Numbered from the stretch's first letter, positions 17,015-27,349 are shown. The stretch is 64,000 nucleotides of DNA from Chitinophagales bacterium (GCA_026931325.1 JAIXLO010000160.1:1-64000), one strand, 5' to 3'. Translations and numbers: made by a program. The notes: generated from the letters alone by a model not told the origin.

Positions 17015-17097
17015 GGATGATTAATCATGTATGGAGCATGGCGAGACTGTAAATCTTGTGGCTTAAGCCTCGAAAAGTTCGATTCTTTTATCATCCA
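17015..17097 (+). tRNA. tRNA-Tyr (anticodon GUA)
   Basis: Cloverleaf: acceptor GGATGAT/ATCATCC, discriminator A; D stem CATG/CATG; anticodon stem CGAGA/TCTTG with loop CTGTAAA giving GTA; long variable arm (GGCTTAAGCC) as in bacterial tRNA-Tyr; T arm AAAAG TTCGATT CTTTT. CA follows the discriminator. Its natural partner, TyrRS, is encoded at 4.2 kb. Confidence 0.93.
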
Positions 17098-17119
17098 CAT
17101 TTTTTTATATTTTTAAGCA

Positions 17120-17147
17120 TTGACAAATAATTTTTCAATGTTATTTT
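17120..17147 (+). promoter_or_regulatory. sigma70-like promoter candidate
   Basis: TTGACA, a 16-base spacer, then TATTTT, in the gap between tRNA-Tyr and the kinase gene. The -35 box is a perfect match and the -10 box is weak. It would drive the kinase and the giant-repeat genes. Confidence 0.4.
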
Positions 17148-17151
17148 TAGA

Positions 17152-17178
17152 GAGAAGCTTGACGAAGGAAAGCTTCTC
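17152..17178 (+). promoter_or_regulatory. 5'-leader hairpin upstream of the kinase gene
   Basis: GAGAAGCTT and AAGCTTCTC form a perfect nine-pair stem around a nine-base loop (GACGAAGGA), about 40 bases before the kinase start. It is too far from a T tract for an ordinary terminator. It may stabilise the leader or regulate translation. Confidence 0.5.
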
Positions 17179-17220
17179 ATATATTAATTATAGATTTTTT
17201 ATTAGAAATTAGGAAAAAAT

Positions 17221-17658
17221 ATGCAAGCTGTTATTCTTATTGGCGTTTCTGGTTCAGGGAAGTCTACTTATGCAAGAAATAATTATCCTGAATTTATAAA
17301 ATGTTCGGCAGATGATTATTTTATGATTGATGGTAAATATAATTTTAATTTTGCTAAACTTGGCGAGGCTCATGGTGAATGTTTAAAAAAATTTATTCTA
17401 GCTTGTCAAAATAAACAAAATGTTATTGTAGATAATACAAATACCTCTATAGAAGAAATTGCTCCATATTTTCAAGTTGCAAGAGCATATGGGTATGATG
17501 TAACATTTGTAATGATAAATTGCGATATTGATAAATGCGCGGAGAGAAATCTTCATGGTGTAGGTCTTAATTCTGTAAAAACAATGCGTGCGAGAATTAA
17601 TAACTTGAAGTTGCCCAAATATTGGAAATTTGAGCTAAAAGAAGTTGACTCTAATTAA
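17221..17658 (+). CDS. P-loop kinase, polynucleotide-kinase-like
   Basis: The 145-residue product has a Walker A loop GVSGSGKST (8-16), CSADDYF, and IVDNTNTSIEEI in the region where AAA_33 / T4 PNK-like kinases bind substrate. A lid follows with RNLHGVGLNSVKTMRARI. Small phage enzymes of this type phosphorylate 5' ends of RNA or DNA. With the RNA ligase at 57 kb and the 2H enzyme at 40 kb it would complete an end-healing and sealing set (inference). It follows the leader hairpin and precedes the repeat genes. Confidence 0.8.
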   Translation: MQAVILIGVSGSGKSTYARNNYPEFIKCSADDYFMIDGKYNFNFAKLGEAHGECLKKFILACQNKQNVIVDNTNTSIEEIAPYFQVARAYGYDVTFVMINCDIDKCAERNLHGVGLNSVKTMRARINNLKLPKYWKFELKEVDSN

Positions 17659-17670
17659 GGATTTATTATC

Positions 17671-19782
17671 ATGGCTAATGAAGATATCAGAAAAGAAATT
17701 ATTGATGCATTTAAAGCTGTTCATCAAAATCAAAAAAATAATTCAAGAGGGTTTCTAGCAGGCGATTATATTTCTTCCATGGCTTTTGGAGAAGATCCTG
17801 TCACAAAAACTGTTCATGTCCATTTTGATAAATTCTCTAGGCATGAGGATGCTCTGGCGTTCTACAAAAAATTGACAGGAAAAGATTCTTTTTCTCCGCA
17901 CTATGATACTAAATTTAAATATAAAGGTATTACTTTTAGGATGTGTTATTATAATACATCTGTTGAAAAAGGCAATGTTGTTTTTAGTGGAGAAAATCTA
18001 GAATATACTGTACATGGTTCTCCAGGATCAAAAGATGCTCTAAATAAAGCTAAGGAAAAATTCCAAGCAAAAAAAATGGAGCATGTTAAAAAGAAAATTA
18101 ATGATATCCTTGAAAAATACGATTCGTATGCAGTCGGAGCATATGCTTTTTCTTATGTAAATTCAAACATTGATTGTAAAAAATATCCAATTAGAATTAG
18201 ATCAAGAACGACAGAAAATGGGGTTCAAGTATATAAAGAGTTGGAGGAACTCAATAAAAAATATGGGGATTTTTTCTCATACGATGTTTCATATGATGAT
18301 TATCATTCCCACACTAAACCACAAAAGAGAAATGTATGTTATGATATTGAACTTCTAGGATTTGATGGCAAAAAAGTTTTTGCTATAGATAATTTGGAAG
18401 GAAGAACTCTCGAAGAAACAGAAGAAGTTCTAAAAACCAAAATTGCTAATAAAGAAGCTTTTAAGTTTAGAAGATCAACAACGATGTATGAGATTGATAA
18501 TATGCAGCTAAAAGTTTCTGAAGAGAAAGCAATTATGACAGATAGAATATTGTATTCTATCATGACAAAATATGGTTGCTATATTGGTGGAATTGATGCT
18601 GTTACTCTAGCAAAAACAAACATATTCCCATCAGATGCTACTATTAAATTTAGTAATGAAGATTATAAAAAGAATTTTATTGAAGAACTTTCAAAATATA
18701 ATATCGATAACTATAAGCATGTATCATTTGAAGTAGACAAAAAAGAAGATAAAAAATATGAATATGACATTACATGTCTAAAGTTTAATGGGTATTCATA
18801 TTTTACAGACGATGAAAAATATTCCCATCATGATATTATAAATAAGATTAGAAATGGAAAATATTCTAGTTATGATAAAGATAATTGTCCAAAAACGGGA
18901 ACTGGATGCTATGATAATCTGGGGCTTAGTTATTTTCAGAGTCTAAGTCAAGAAAAACTATTCGATATGATTTATAAGTATGGCGGAGTAGTTTATGCAT
19001 GCAATATTATTAATTATATAACTTCAGGAAAAATTGGTGAAAATGAGGCGATTGCCATTCATTTTGAAAATGATGCAAAAGCACGAGAATTTAGCAATGA
19101 ACTAAAGAAGTTTGAATCAAACTTCTCAATCGTTGTTAAAGATACGTTTGATTCTAAACTAAGCGACGTTTCTTGTCTTAAATTTGATGGGAAAAATTTT
19201 ACTGTAAATGATGAGAATGTTTTTTCTACTCCGCAAGAATTGATTGAAAAAATTAAAAGAAAAGAGTACTCAACATTTAATGGAGAAAAATCTTCATTTT
19301 ATGATGGACTTGGATTTAAAATGGTAAAAATGCCAACAAAATATTCAAAATTTATTTCTACTATTAAAAAAGATGCAACGGCTGCTGCTTATTCTAGTGC
19401 GGCTACTCAAGCTGTAAAACTTACTCAAGCGGCACTTGTTAAAATGGCGAAGTCCGAAGAAGAAGCTAATAATTTGCAGAAATTTTTTGCTTCAGATATT
19501 GGATTTTCATTGCTATCATTGGCAGCAGGTACAGGTCTTCTTTATTCGGATAAAATTGAAGATCAACGGGTTGCAACAATAGCAGAAAAGCTAAGACAAA
19601 ACGGTATGGTAAAAGCTGGAAACTTTTTGTCAAAAGAAGTTTTTGAAGCAATGGCGCCAGAGCTAAAACAAGTAATAGAAAATACGCCAAACGTTAGAGT
19701 GAGAGTTATGGACGAAAATCTAGAAAATGATCTAGAAGAAATAGAGCAGGAAGAGCAAGCTTCTCAATTTATGCAGAATTAG
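17671..19782 (+). CDS. large repeat protein with C-terminal module (703 aa)
   Basis: Layout: an N-terminal domain of about 130 residues (shared with the 1269-residue protein downstream), three repeats of about 130 residues (starting near 140, 285 and 425), then the shared helical module from about 570 (KDATAAAYSSAATQAVKL, SLLSLAAGTGLLYSDKI, KLRQNGMVKAGNF) and an acidic tail. Each repeat has a helix ending in a GG or SG turn, a charged helix, a strand of the form DxxxLxFDGxxY and a closing LIxKIKxxxYS. This helix-GS-strand pattern loosely recalls nucleotidyltransferase-fold proteins, but I see no conserved catalytic Asp pair. I noticed no TTA codon, unlike the two paralogs that follow. Confidence 0.75.
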   Translation: MANEDIRKEIIDAFKAVHQNQKNNSRGFLAGDYISSMAFGEDPVTKTVHVHFDKFSRHEDALAFYKKLTGKDSFSPHYDTKFKYKGITFRMCYYNTSVEKGNVVFSGENLEYTVHGSPGSKDALNKAKEKFQAKKMEHVKKKINDILEKYDSYAVGAYAFSYVNSNIDCKKYPIRIRSRTTENGVQVYKELEELNKKYGDFFSYDVSYDDYHSHTKPQKRNVCYDIELLGFDGKKVFAIDNLEGRTLEETEEVLKTKIANKEAFKFRRSTTMYEIDNMQLKVSEEKAIMTDRILYSIMTKYGCYIGGIDAVTLAKTNIFPSDATIKFSNEDYKKNFIEELSKYNIDNYKHVSFEVDKKEDKKYEYDITCLKFNGYSYFTDDEKYSHHDIINKIRNGKYSSYDKDNCPKTGTGCYDNLGLSYFQSLSQEKLFDMIYKYGGVVYACNIINYITSGKIGENEAIAIHFENDAKAREFSNELKKFESNFSIVVKDTFDSKLSDVSCLKFDGKNFTVNDENVFSTPQELIEKIKRKEYSTFNGEKSSFYDGLGFKMVKMPTKYSKFISTIKKDATAAAYSSAATQAVKLTQAALVKMAKSEEEANNLQKFFASDIGFSLLSLAAGTGLLYSDKIEDQRVATIAEKLRQNGMVKAGNFLSKEVFEAMAPELKQVIENTPNVRVRVMDENLENDLEEIEQEEQASQFMQN

Positions 19783-19792
19783 AAAGTTAAAC

Positions 19793-21926
19793 ATGAAAGT
19801 CCTTACTAAAGAAATTTTAAATAGTTTAATAAAAAAAATATGATGCAAGAGTTGGATACAAATATATATTAAGCAATTCTCCTCAAGAAACTATTAAGGC
19901 ATTAGAGAGTTTTGATGATAAAATTGTTGTACGCAGAGAAAATTGTGGCTCCGCAAGAAGAAACGATTTTATAAACGAATTATCATCATTTGATAAAACA
20001 GAATTGCCTATTGATGAATGGAAAATATTATATGGATCAACATGGGATTTAAATACTGAAAAATATTTTGATATTGAATATTTAATTTTCGATGGTGAAA
20101 ATTATTATTTAGAAAATCTGAATCCATCAAATAAACCTCATCCAGATTTGAAGTTGGATGAGGTTTTAGATAATTTGAAAAATAAAAAATGCAAAATTTT
20201 AAAAAACCCTAAAACCTCGAAGTTTTTTTCTAAAGTGGAATTTTTTAAAGAAAAAGGCTTTGAAATTGAAGAGGTGAAAGTCCTAACTCAAGATGAATTG
20301 TTTAAGTTATTAAAAAAATATAATGCTTTTATTTCAGGAAGAGTTTTAGCTAAATATATTTTAGATGGCAAACTAGAAAATGTAAAAATTCAATTCAATG
20401 ACAAAGATAAAGTTAAAGATTTTCAAAATGAGTTAATAAATTATAGCGATATCTCTATTTTAAGAGAAGATTGGTGCGACCATGATAATAAATGGTACAA
20501 TGGCGGGTCGTCCAATATTTCATTTCTTAAATTCGATGGTGAAAAATATTCAGTTGATAAAAGAGTTTTACCAAATGAAACTCCAGAAAATTTAATCGAA
20601 TATATTAAAAATAAAAAATATTATGATATTACTAATAAAAATAAAAAATCTGGCGCATTTGATATCCTAGGTTTTACACAGCTTCAAAAATTAAATGAAG
20701 AATCATTTTTTAAATTATTAAAAAAGCATAATGGATTTATATCCGGTGTGAATATAGTTTATTTTTTGACAAAAAATGGATTAAATAATGATGAAAAATG
20801 TATAAATCCATACTTTTTAAATAGAGAAGATAAAAATAATTTCTTAAAAGAATTAAATAATCTTTATTATAATAAAGATGTTGATGGTGTACGTATAGAC
20901 GCGGTACTTGATAATCCTTCTTTCTATGGAGATATTTTTAATTTAAGGTTTAATGGAGTAGATTATAGCGTAGATCCTTCTTTTGAATCAAAATATAATT
21001 TAACAGCCAAGCAGCTATTGACAAAAATTAATTTAAGAGAATGTGATTCTGCTACAGGCACGCTTAATAAACTTGGCTTTACCACAAAACCAAATTTAAC
21101 CTTTGATATATTAATTGATTTAATGATGAAGCATAATGGTTTTGTTCATAGAAATATTGGATTAAAAATTTTAGATGATAAAAAATTATCTCATATTGAC
21201 GATATTTATTTTACAAATGATAAAGATTTATTATCATTTAAAGAAGAAATGGCTAAGTATTCACAAGTAAATTATAAAGTAACTTCTCGCATTTATATAA
21301 GCAACGAAGCAGTTGATGTTTCAAATTTGGTTTTTGATGGCAAAGATTTTAAATTACTTGAAAATCCATATTTTAATAATAAAGATGAAATATTAGAAAG
21401 ATTTAAGAATAAAAAATATGCAACATCAGATAATCAACCACGCAAAATGTTTGAAGATGCATTTAATATTACACATGAGAAAACATATTTAAGTCATGCA
21501 TTAAGAAATTTAAAAAATGATACAAAAACGGCAGCATATAATGTTGCCGCTACTCAGGTAACAAAAATAACTCAAGAGTTAATTTTACAAAGTCTTTCAA
21601 AAGTATCTAAAGATCAATTTGAAAATTTTAATTCAATTATTAAAAGCGATGTTGGTCATTCATTAATATCATTTTGTTTAGGAATGGGACTTTATTGCTC
21701 AGATAAAATAACCGACGATAGATTGCTATTAATAAGTGAAAAACTAAGGCAAAATGGTATTAGTAAATTAGGCAATTCTATTATTTCCGAAGCTTTTGAA
21801 ACAGCTTTACCAGAATTAAATTCTGTTGTTCAAGCAATTCCTGTCAGAGTCGAACAAGATAACGAAAAAGAAAATATTAGTAATTGCGAAGAAGAAGATA
21901 ATAAATTAAAAACTTTTTCAATTTAG
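19793..21926 (+). CDS. large repeat protein with C-terminal module, frameshifted at A8
   Basis: Four repeats of about 130 residues plus the shared module. The frame that starts at 19793 (MKVLTKEILNSLIKK) hits TGA right after an A8 tract (19831-19838). Homology continues in the +1 frame from TAT GAT (YDARVGYKYIL) through to the stop at 21926. If only the downstream frame were used, the first ATG would be at 20004 and most of repeat 1 would be lost. One A fewer restores the whole gene, so it is transcriptional slippage, programmed frameshifting or a homopolymer error. The last about 130 residues are the module (LKNDTKTAAYNVAATQ, SDVGHSLISFCLGMG). Confidence 0.75.
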
Positions 21927-21933
21927 GTTTAAT

Positions 21934-24900
21934 ATGCAAAAAAATATTAGTCAAGAAGTAATTGATACACTTAAAAAAGTACATAATAATACAACAGGCG
22001 AGAGCAGATTATTTGTTTTTGGTGATTATATTAAAGATATATTTATGTACGGAGAAAGCGATAAGAAAACCATACATATGTCATGTATGAATGATGTTAA
22101 CAATGCAAAAAAATTCTTTTCGTTTTTAACTGGCAGAAAATCTTCAGAATTTCCAAAAGATTCTATGACTTTTAAGTATTGTGGACATACTTTTAAATTC
22201 CATTTGGAATATGGAGATACTTTACTAAAGTCTGAAGAGTTATATTTTAGTGGTGATATTTTAGATTTTAATTTATTTCGCGTACATAAAACTGAGTTGC
22301 AAGAAAAATTAAATGCGCTTAAACCAAACAAAACGACAAAAGAAAAAATCAATGAAGTTTTAGTAAAATATAATGCATATGCGATAAACGAATACTCATT
22401 TGCCTGCGCCACCGGATCAGATTTTGATAGCATAGATGTTTATATCACAAAATGCGATCATGATAAAATGGGGTCAATTAAGCGAGAGATTTTAAAAATA
22501 ATAAATGACGATAAAAAAGCGTTTAATTCGGCAAATCTTAATGTTGGATGGTTTGGTCAAAATCCATTTAATGCTAAAACAGTTCCATATGATACAATGT
22601 TGTTAGCTTTCGATGGTAAAAGCCACTTTGCCATGGATGAATTGGAAAATACAGAAAATTTAACTACGCTTGATTATCTTATTAAAAATGCAAAAAATAA
22701 ATCTTGCTCGATAATAAATTCTTCAAATGTTAGCTGTGATTATGCTAGAAGATTCGATAGATTGCAATTTTCTTGCAATAAGAAAAAATTATCAGAAGCA
22801 GATTTTCTTGCATTGATAAAAAAACATAAAGTCAAACTTGGCGGATATGGAATTGTTAATTTTATATTAAACAAGCCTCCCCTTGAAGATTACAATATAC
22901 ATACTGATGTTCATGGCGAAAATGCTATAGAATTTATTAACGAGTTGAATGAGTATGACCAAAAATTTATTTCTAATGTTAGAAAAGCTTTATTTAATAC
23001 TCCTTCCGATTCATATAGTTTAGATATTGGATTCTTACTTTTTGATGGAGAGAAATACTCAGTAGATGCTAAAAGTACTTCAGATGCAGATGATATTGTA
23101 AATAAAATAAAAAGAAAACAATTTACTTATACTGGCGGAACTTCTACAGCTCAGCCTATCTTTGAAAAAGAAGGCTTTAGCAATATTAAATATCTAGATA
23201 GATCAATATTTGAAGAACTAGTCCATAAACACAATGGCAGATTAAATATTTTATACTTAGCTGATAGAACTAATGCTGATAGTACAAGTAGAAAATATAC
23301 AAATGTGTATTTTGAAAATGAAATAGACCGTTCTAATTTTCAAAAAAATATAAATCTATATAGATACTCACACGATAAAAATTTTAACCATCACATATCT
23401 TCCATTATTGCCAAATTTTCTAATCTAAGCATTGACGAAGGAACAGATATAGGAACCTTGATATTTGATGGTAAAAAATATCATTCTAATTGCATGGATG
23501 TTGATGTTTCTAAAGCTGTAACTAATCTATATAATAAAAAATATTGTACCAGAGCTATTAGTGGTAAAAAAACTGGCGTTAGCTCTTTTTATGAAAATAA
23601 TAAATTTAAAGAAATTAAAGAACTAACGAATGACGAGTTTTTTAACTCCATTAAAGAATTTAATGGATATATAGCTGGAGTTGATGCAATAAAACTTTAT
23701 TTGGGAAAACAAAAAGATGTTTTGCAATCAAATATTTTATTTGAAAATAAAACAGATTTGGATAATTTCTCTGCTTATATAAAAAATAATTATGGCTATG
23801 AAAATAGACTTAATACATTAGTTGCATCTTCTGGAGATAATTATTTTTATGATATTTCATATTTTTCTTTTGATGGCGAAAAATATTTTTCAAAAAATGA
23901 AAAATATAATGTAAACGACTTGATTGAAAAAATTAAAAAAGGAGAATATAGTTCGCATAAAGGAAGCGTCACTTGCTCTTCTGATCAATATGATTCATTA
24001 GGATTTAGATTTGTACAAAATAAAATAGATCTTAATAAAGATGATTTATTTAAAATATTACATAAAAATAATGGTTTTGTAAGCGGATTAGATTTAGTAG
24101 AATACATCCATTCTGGAAGCATTGATAATTTTAAATTTATTTTCAAAAATCCTGAAGATTATGATGCTTTTATGAAAGATGTAAATAATAAATTTACTAA
24201 AGAGTCAATTAAATTTTTTGATGAAAAACTAAGACCATATAGTTCATATAAAAATTCTATATGTGATATTTCATATTTATGTTTTAATGGAGAAGAATAT
24301 TTTGTAGATCCATCTGTAAATAAAACTACAGATGAGTTGATTAAAAAAATTAAAGATAAAAAATATTCTTGTTTGGTTGATAATGAGCATTCACCATATT
24401 ATAATAGGCTTGGATTTACTCAAACCTATGATAAATTCACAGAGCAGCAATTTTTTAAATTTTTAAGAGATAATGGAGCTTTTATAAGCGGTGCAACGGC
24501 TATTCTTTATATACTTGACAAAAAAATTATACATGATACTGATAAAAGAAACACTGAAATAACAATTTATGTTGACGATTATTCAAAAATTGAAAATGTA
24601 CAAAAAAAATTAAATGAAGTTGGTAATCCAACAATAAATGGATTAAAAATTTCTGTGGAACTTTCTCCAGATTGGCTATCTGATATAGCTCATATCCAAA
24701 CAGATGGAATTAATTTTTCAGTAAAAAAGAATGATAACATGTCATTAACCGCTGATGAATTAATTGAAAAAATAAAAAGTAGAAAAGTCTCAAGAGTAAG
24801 AGACGGTGTTTTAAATGAAATATATAAACAAAACAATTTTACTGAAGTTGTAAATATTACACAAGAAATGCTCTTTAAATTAATGAAACAACATAATGGC

Positions 24901-25743
24901 TATATTAAAGGAGAAACAGCCATTCACTACTTATTGAACAATAAACTTAACAAAAATGCCAATTTTATTACATTCAATGATAAAAAAGACAAAGATAATT
25001 TTCTAAAAGAAATAGAAAAATATTATTTTACAGAATTTAAAATAACAGTACAATCAAAAGATGAAATTAATTCTGAGGAAGCTAAATTAAAAAATATAGA
25101 TGTCTCTGAATTAGTATTTGATGGAGAAAAATTTACAAAAGAAAATTTATATCACAATAATTTTTCATATTTTGATTCTGTAGAGGAATGCATTGAAAGA
25201 ATTAAAAATAGACAATTTTATTGTGATGAATTTTATAAAATGACTGGTTTTATGAAATTTCATGGATTTACTAAAGTTGAAAAATTCAAGAAAAAATATT
25301 CATTGGCAAAATTAACTGAAAAGTTAAAAGATGATGCAAAAAATGCGGCTTATTCTAGCGCAGCTACGCAGGCTATCAATTTAACTCAAAAAATATTAGT
25401 TAATGCAACAAAGAGCGATGAAGATAATGCTATTGCATTAAGCAAATTATTAGACACTGAGTTTGGTCATTCATTACTTTCATTAATGCTTGGAACTGGT
25501 TTATTATATACCGATAAAATTAATGATGAAAGGGTGGCAATGTTAGCAAATAAATTAAGACAAAATGGAATGGCTAAAACAGGAAATTTAGTTTTTGATG
25601 AATTATTTGCATCTATAGCTCCAGAGTTAAAAAAAGTTGTAGAGGACATTCCTAATTCAAATATTAGGGTAGAAGTTGATCAAACTCATTTAGATGAAGA
25701 TTTTGCTGATGAAAATGAGCAGAATAAGTTAATGTATAATTAA
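21934..25743 (+). CDS. giant repeat protein with C-terminal module (1269 aa)
   Basis: Longest frame of the window. It has an N-terminal domain like that of the 703-residue paralog (FGDYIKDI, FKYCGHTFKFHLEYG), seven repeats of about 130 residues (clear openings such as DLFKILHKNNGFVSG, QFFKFLRDNGAFISG and MLFKLMKQHNGYIKG) and the helical module (LKDDAKNAAYSSAATQ, FGHSLLSLMLGTGLLYTDKI, KLRQNGMAKTGNLVF). It ends in VDQTHLDEDFADENE. No signal peptide or membrane segment is evident. Three consecutive paralogs with 3, 4 and 7 repeats suggest growth by unequal recombination. Function unknown. Confidence 0.78.
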   Translation: MQKNISQEVIDTLKKVHNNTTGESRLFVFGDYIKDIFMYGESDKKTIHMSCMNDVNNAKKFFSFLTGRKSSEFPKDSMTFKYCGHTFKFHLEYGDTLLKSEELYFSGDILDFNLFRVHKTELQEKLNALKPNKTTKEKINEVLVKYNAYAINEYSFACATGSDFDSIDVYITKCDHDKMGSIKREILKIINDDKKAFNSANLNVGWFGQNPFNAKTVPYDTMLLAFDGKSHFAMDELENTENLTTLDYLIKNAKNKSCSIINSSNVSCDYARRFDRLQFSCNKKKLSEADFLALIKKHKVKLGGYGIVNFILNKPPLEDYNIHTDVHGENAIEFINELNEYDQKFISNVRKALFNTPSDSYSLDIGFLLFDGEKYSVDAKSTSDADDIVNKIKRKQFTYTGGTSTAQPIFEKEGFSNIKYLDRSIFEELVHKHNGRLNILYLADRTNADSTSRKYTNVYFENEIDRSNFQKNINLYRYSHDKNFNHHISSIIAKFSNLSIDEGTDIGTLIFDGKKYHSNCMDVDVSKAVTNLYNKKYCTRAISGKKTGVSSFYENNKFKEIKELTNDEFFNSIKEFNGYIAGVDAIKLYLGKQKDVLQSNILFENKTDLDNFSAYIKNNYGYENRLNTLVASSGDNYFYDISYFSFDGEKYFSKNEKYNVNDLIEKIKKGEYSSHKGSVTCSSDQYDSLGFRFVQNKIDLNKDDLFKILHKNNGFVSGLDLVEYIHSGSIDNFKFIFKNPEDYDAFMKDVNNKFTKESIKFFDEKLRPYSSYKNSICDISYLCFNGEEYFVDPSVNKTTDELIKKIKDKKYSCLVDNEHSPYYNRLGFTQTYDKFTEQQFFKFLRDNGAFISGATAILYILDKKIIHDTDKRNTEITIYVDDYSKIENVQKKLNEVGNPTINGLKISVELSPDWLSDIAHIQTDGINFSVKKNDNMSLTADELIEKIKSRKVSRVRDGVLNEIYKQNNFTEVVNITQEMLFKLMKQHNGYIKGETAIHYLLNNKLNKNANFITFNDKKDKDNFLKEIEKYYFTEFKITVQSKDEINSEEAKLKNIDVSELVFDGEKFTKENLYHNNFSYFDSVEECIERIKNRQFYCDEFYKMTGFMKFHGFTKVEKFKKKYSLAKLTEKLKDDAKNAAYSSAATQAINLTQKILVNATKSDEDNAIALSKLLDTEFGHSLLSLMLGTGLLYTDKINDERVAMLANKLRQNGMAKTGNLVFDELFASIAPELKKVVEDIPNSNIRVEVDQTHLDEDFADENEQNKLMYN

Positions 25744-25758
25744 TTTATGTTAATAAAT

Positions 25759-25778
25759 GATATTGGATCGCATCTTAG
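25759..25778 (+). promoter_or_regulatory. dispersed TGGATCGCATCTAA element, copy 3
   Basis: Core with one change (CTTAG for CTAAG), preceded by GATAT. It lies in the short gap after the giant repeat gene, about 20 bases before the Nudix start. A small GC-rich inverted pair (GCTT/AGGC) follows. Confidence 0.7.
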
Positions 25779-25796
25779 CTTGCGAGGCGCAGGTTT

Positions 25797-26483
25797 ATGG
25801 CGGTCCAACATAATTTGAAAGAAGCCATGCAAGATATTTATGATAAAGAAATTTTAATTATTAAAAATGATTTTATTGAAGATTTATTATCTGGCAATTT
25901 TGGAGATAAAAATGAAATAAAAAAATATCTCAAAATGAGTCAAAATAGAATAATAAAAAACAATAAAATATATTATAGTTGGGATAATATTTTTTTAGAG
26001 GACAGTCCATTTATTTTTATATTTAAAAATAATTCACCAAATAATATTTATTGGGCTATAGAGTCAAATGGATTAACCCATTTTGAGTATGGTGATAAGG
26101 ATTTAAAAATGAAAAAAGCTAGCGTTGCAATTATTGAAAATAATAATAAAATCCTTTGTATAAAAAGATCTTCTACTGGTCTTATTGGTATGATTGGTGG
26201 TAATAGAGAAGAAAATGAGACAGGCAAAGAATGTGTAATTAGGGAATGTTTTGAAGAATGTGGATTGGCAATTAAAGAATGTGATTTTGTTTGGACGGGA
26301 ATCTGTCTTGGCGAAGTTGACTACGAAGTAGAAGTTTACAAAGTTAATCATTGTGAAGGACTAATTAAATCTTCCAATGAAGGCGAAGTTGGATGGTATA
26401 CAGTAGAAGATCTTTGCAATCCAAAAATATCTCAATTTTATGCATTTAATACAACTCTATTTAAATTTTTGGGGAAAATATGA
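25797..26483 (+). CDS. Nudix hydrolase
   Basis: The 228-residue product has an uncharacterised N-terminal half and a Nudix domain from about residue 100. The box GGNREENETGKECVIRECFE-ECGL fits GX5EX7REUXEEXGU. Substrate (damaged nucleotide, NAD-type dinucleotide, capped RNA or alarmone) is unknown. The start is just downstream of a dispersed element, which probably controls it. Its stop overlaps the next start. Confidence 0.85.
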   Translation: MAVQHNLKEAMQDIYDKEILIIKNDFIEDLLSGNFGDKNEIKKYLKMSQNRIIKNNKIYYSWDNIFLEDSPFIFIFKNNSPNNIYWAIESNGLTHFEYGDKDLKMKKASVAIIENNNKILCIKRSSTGLIGMIGGNREENETGKECVIRECFEECGLAIKECDFVWTGICLGEVDYEVEVYKVNHCEGLIKSSNEGEVGWYTVEDLCNPKISQFYAFNTTLFKFLGKI

Positions 26484-26767
26484 ATATAATTGAGATGCGC
26501 AAAAAAGCCAAAGATTATTTAAAAGTTGATAATGTGGATATTTATAAAATAAAAGATTCTGAAAATGATTATGAAGTCATTATATCGAAGGAATATGATT
26601 ATGTAGATTTAACATTTGAAGTATTAAATGAACTATCTGAGATGTTTGGAACATCTAAAATTAATATCGGACAAAAATCTAGCTCTCCTGGTTGTGAGAG
26701 TTGCGATTATGGTAGCGAATATTCAATTACATTATATTTTTATAATGTAAAAGAGTTTTTAATATGA
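26480..26767 (+). CDS. hypothetical protein
   Basis: The 95-residue product is not recognised. A CESC pair near residue 74 lies between two beta-rich stretches. It is joined by four-base overlaps to the Nudix gene and the next gene, so it belongs to the same unit. Confidence 0.5.
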   Translation: MNIIEMRKKAKDYLKVDNVDIYKIKDSENDYEVIISKEYDYVDLTFEVLNELSEMFGTSKINIGQKSSSPGCESCDYGSEYSITLYFYNVKEFLI

Positions 26768-27348
26768 ATAAAGTTAAAGCTTATTTTCCATACGTGCATG
26801 AGTTTGAATTTACTGATTTTAATGAAGCAGAATTTTATGATTTTGGAGATTATTTGATTCAAGCGGAACCAAATAATGAAATTGGTATTGGTGCAATAGA
26901 CTTTAATACAAAAGATATCTTAAAATTAAAAAGTCGATTTTTTAATAGTAATATTTTAAATATAGCATTAAATAATGAATTAAGAAAAGATAAAATTGCT
27001 ATTGCTATTTATAGTACAAGTACGTATGATGGACTATCATTCTATTTCCTTGACTCTAAATTTAATCTTTCCAACCAAGAAAACAGAATCATAACAGATG
27101 ACTATAAAATAGGATATTCTTTTTATGTATATGAAGTTTCTATTTTTTTAGAAAAAGTTAATGATTTTTTTAATAACAATATTCCTATTTGTTTTGCAAA
27201 AAATTTTTTTAACTTAATTGATAAGCATAATGCTATTAAATTGAATTTTTTCAATTGTTTAAAAGAGTTACAATCTTCTAAAGTAAGTGAATTGGAAATA
27301 TACAACAAATTGTTTTCCAAAATAGAAAGCGATATATTATTATCTTAA
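26764..27348 (+). CDS. hypothetical protein
   Basis: The 194-residue product is rich in Phe, Asn and Ile, with alternating strands and helices and no recognised motif. It overlaps the preceding gene by four bases and ends one base before the zinc-ribbon gene. Confidence 0.55.
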   Translation: MNKVKAYFPYVHEFEFTDFNEAEFYDFGDYLIQAEPNNEIGIGAIDFNTKDILKLKSRFFNSNILNIALNNELRKDKIAIAIYSTSTYDGLSFYFLDSKFNLSNQENRIITDDYKIGYSFYVYEVSIFLEKVNDFFNNNIPICFAKNFFNLIDKHNAIKLNFFNCLKELQSSKVSELEIYNKLFSKIESDILLS

Positions 27349-27349
27349 T

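Noticed and set aside
22026..22433. Reverse-strand 135-codon frame in the giant repeat gene
   Set aside because: The opposite strand clearly encodes the shared N-terminal domain; the composition is that of a shadow frame.
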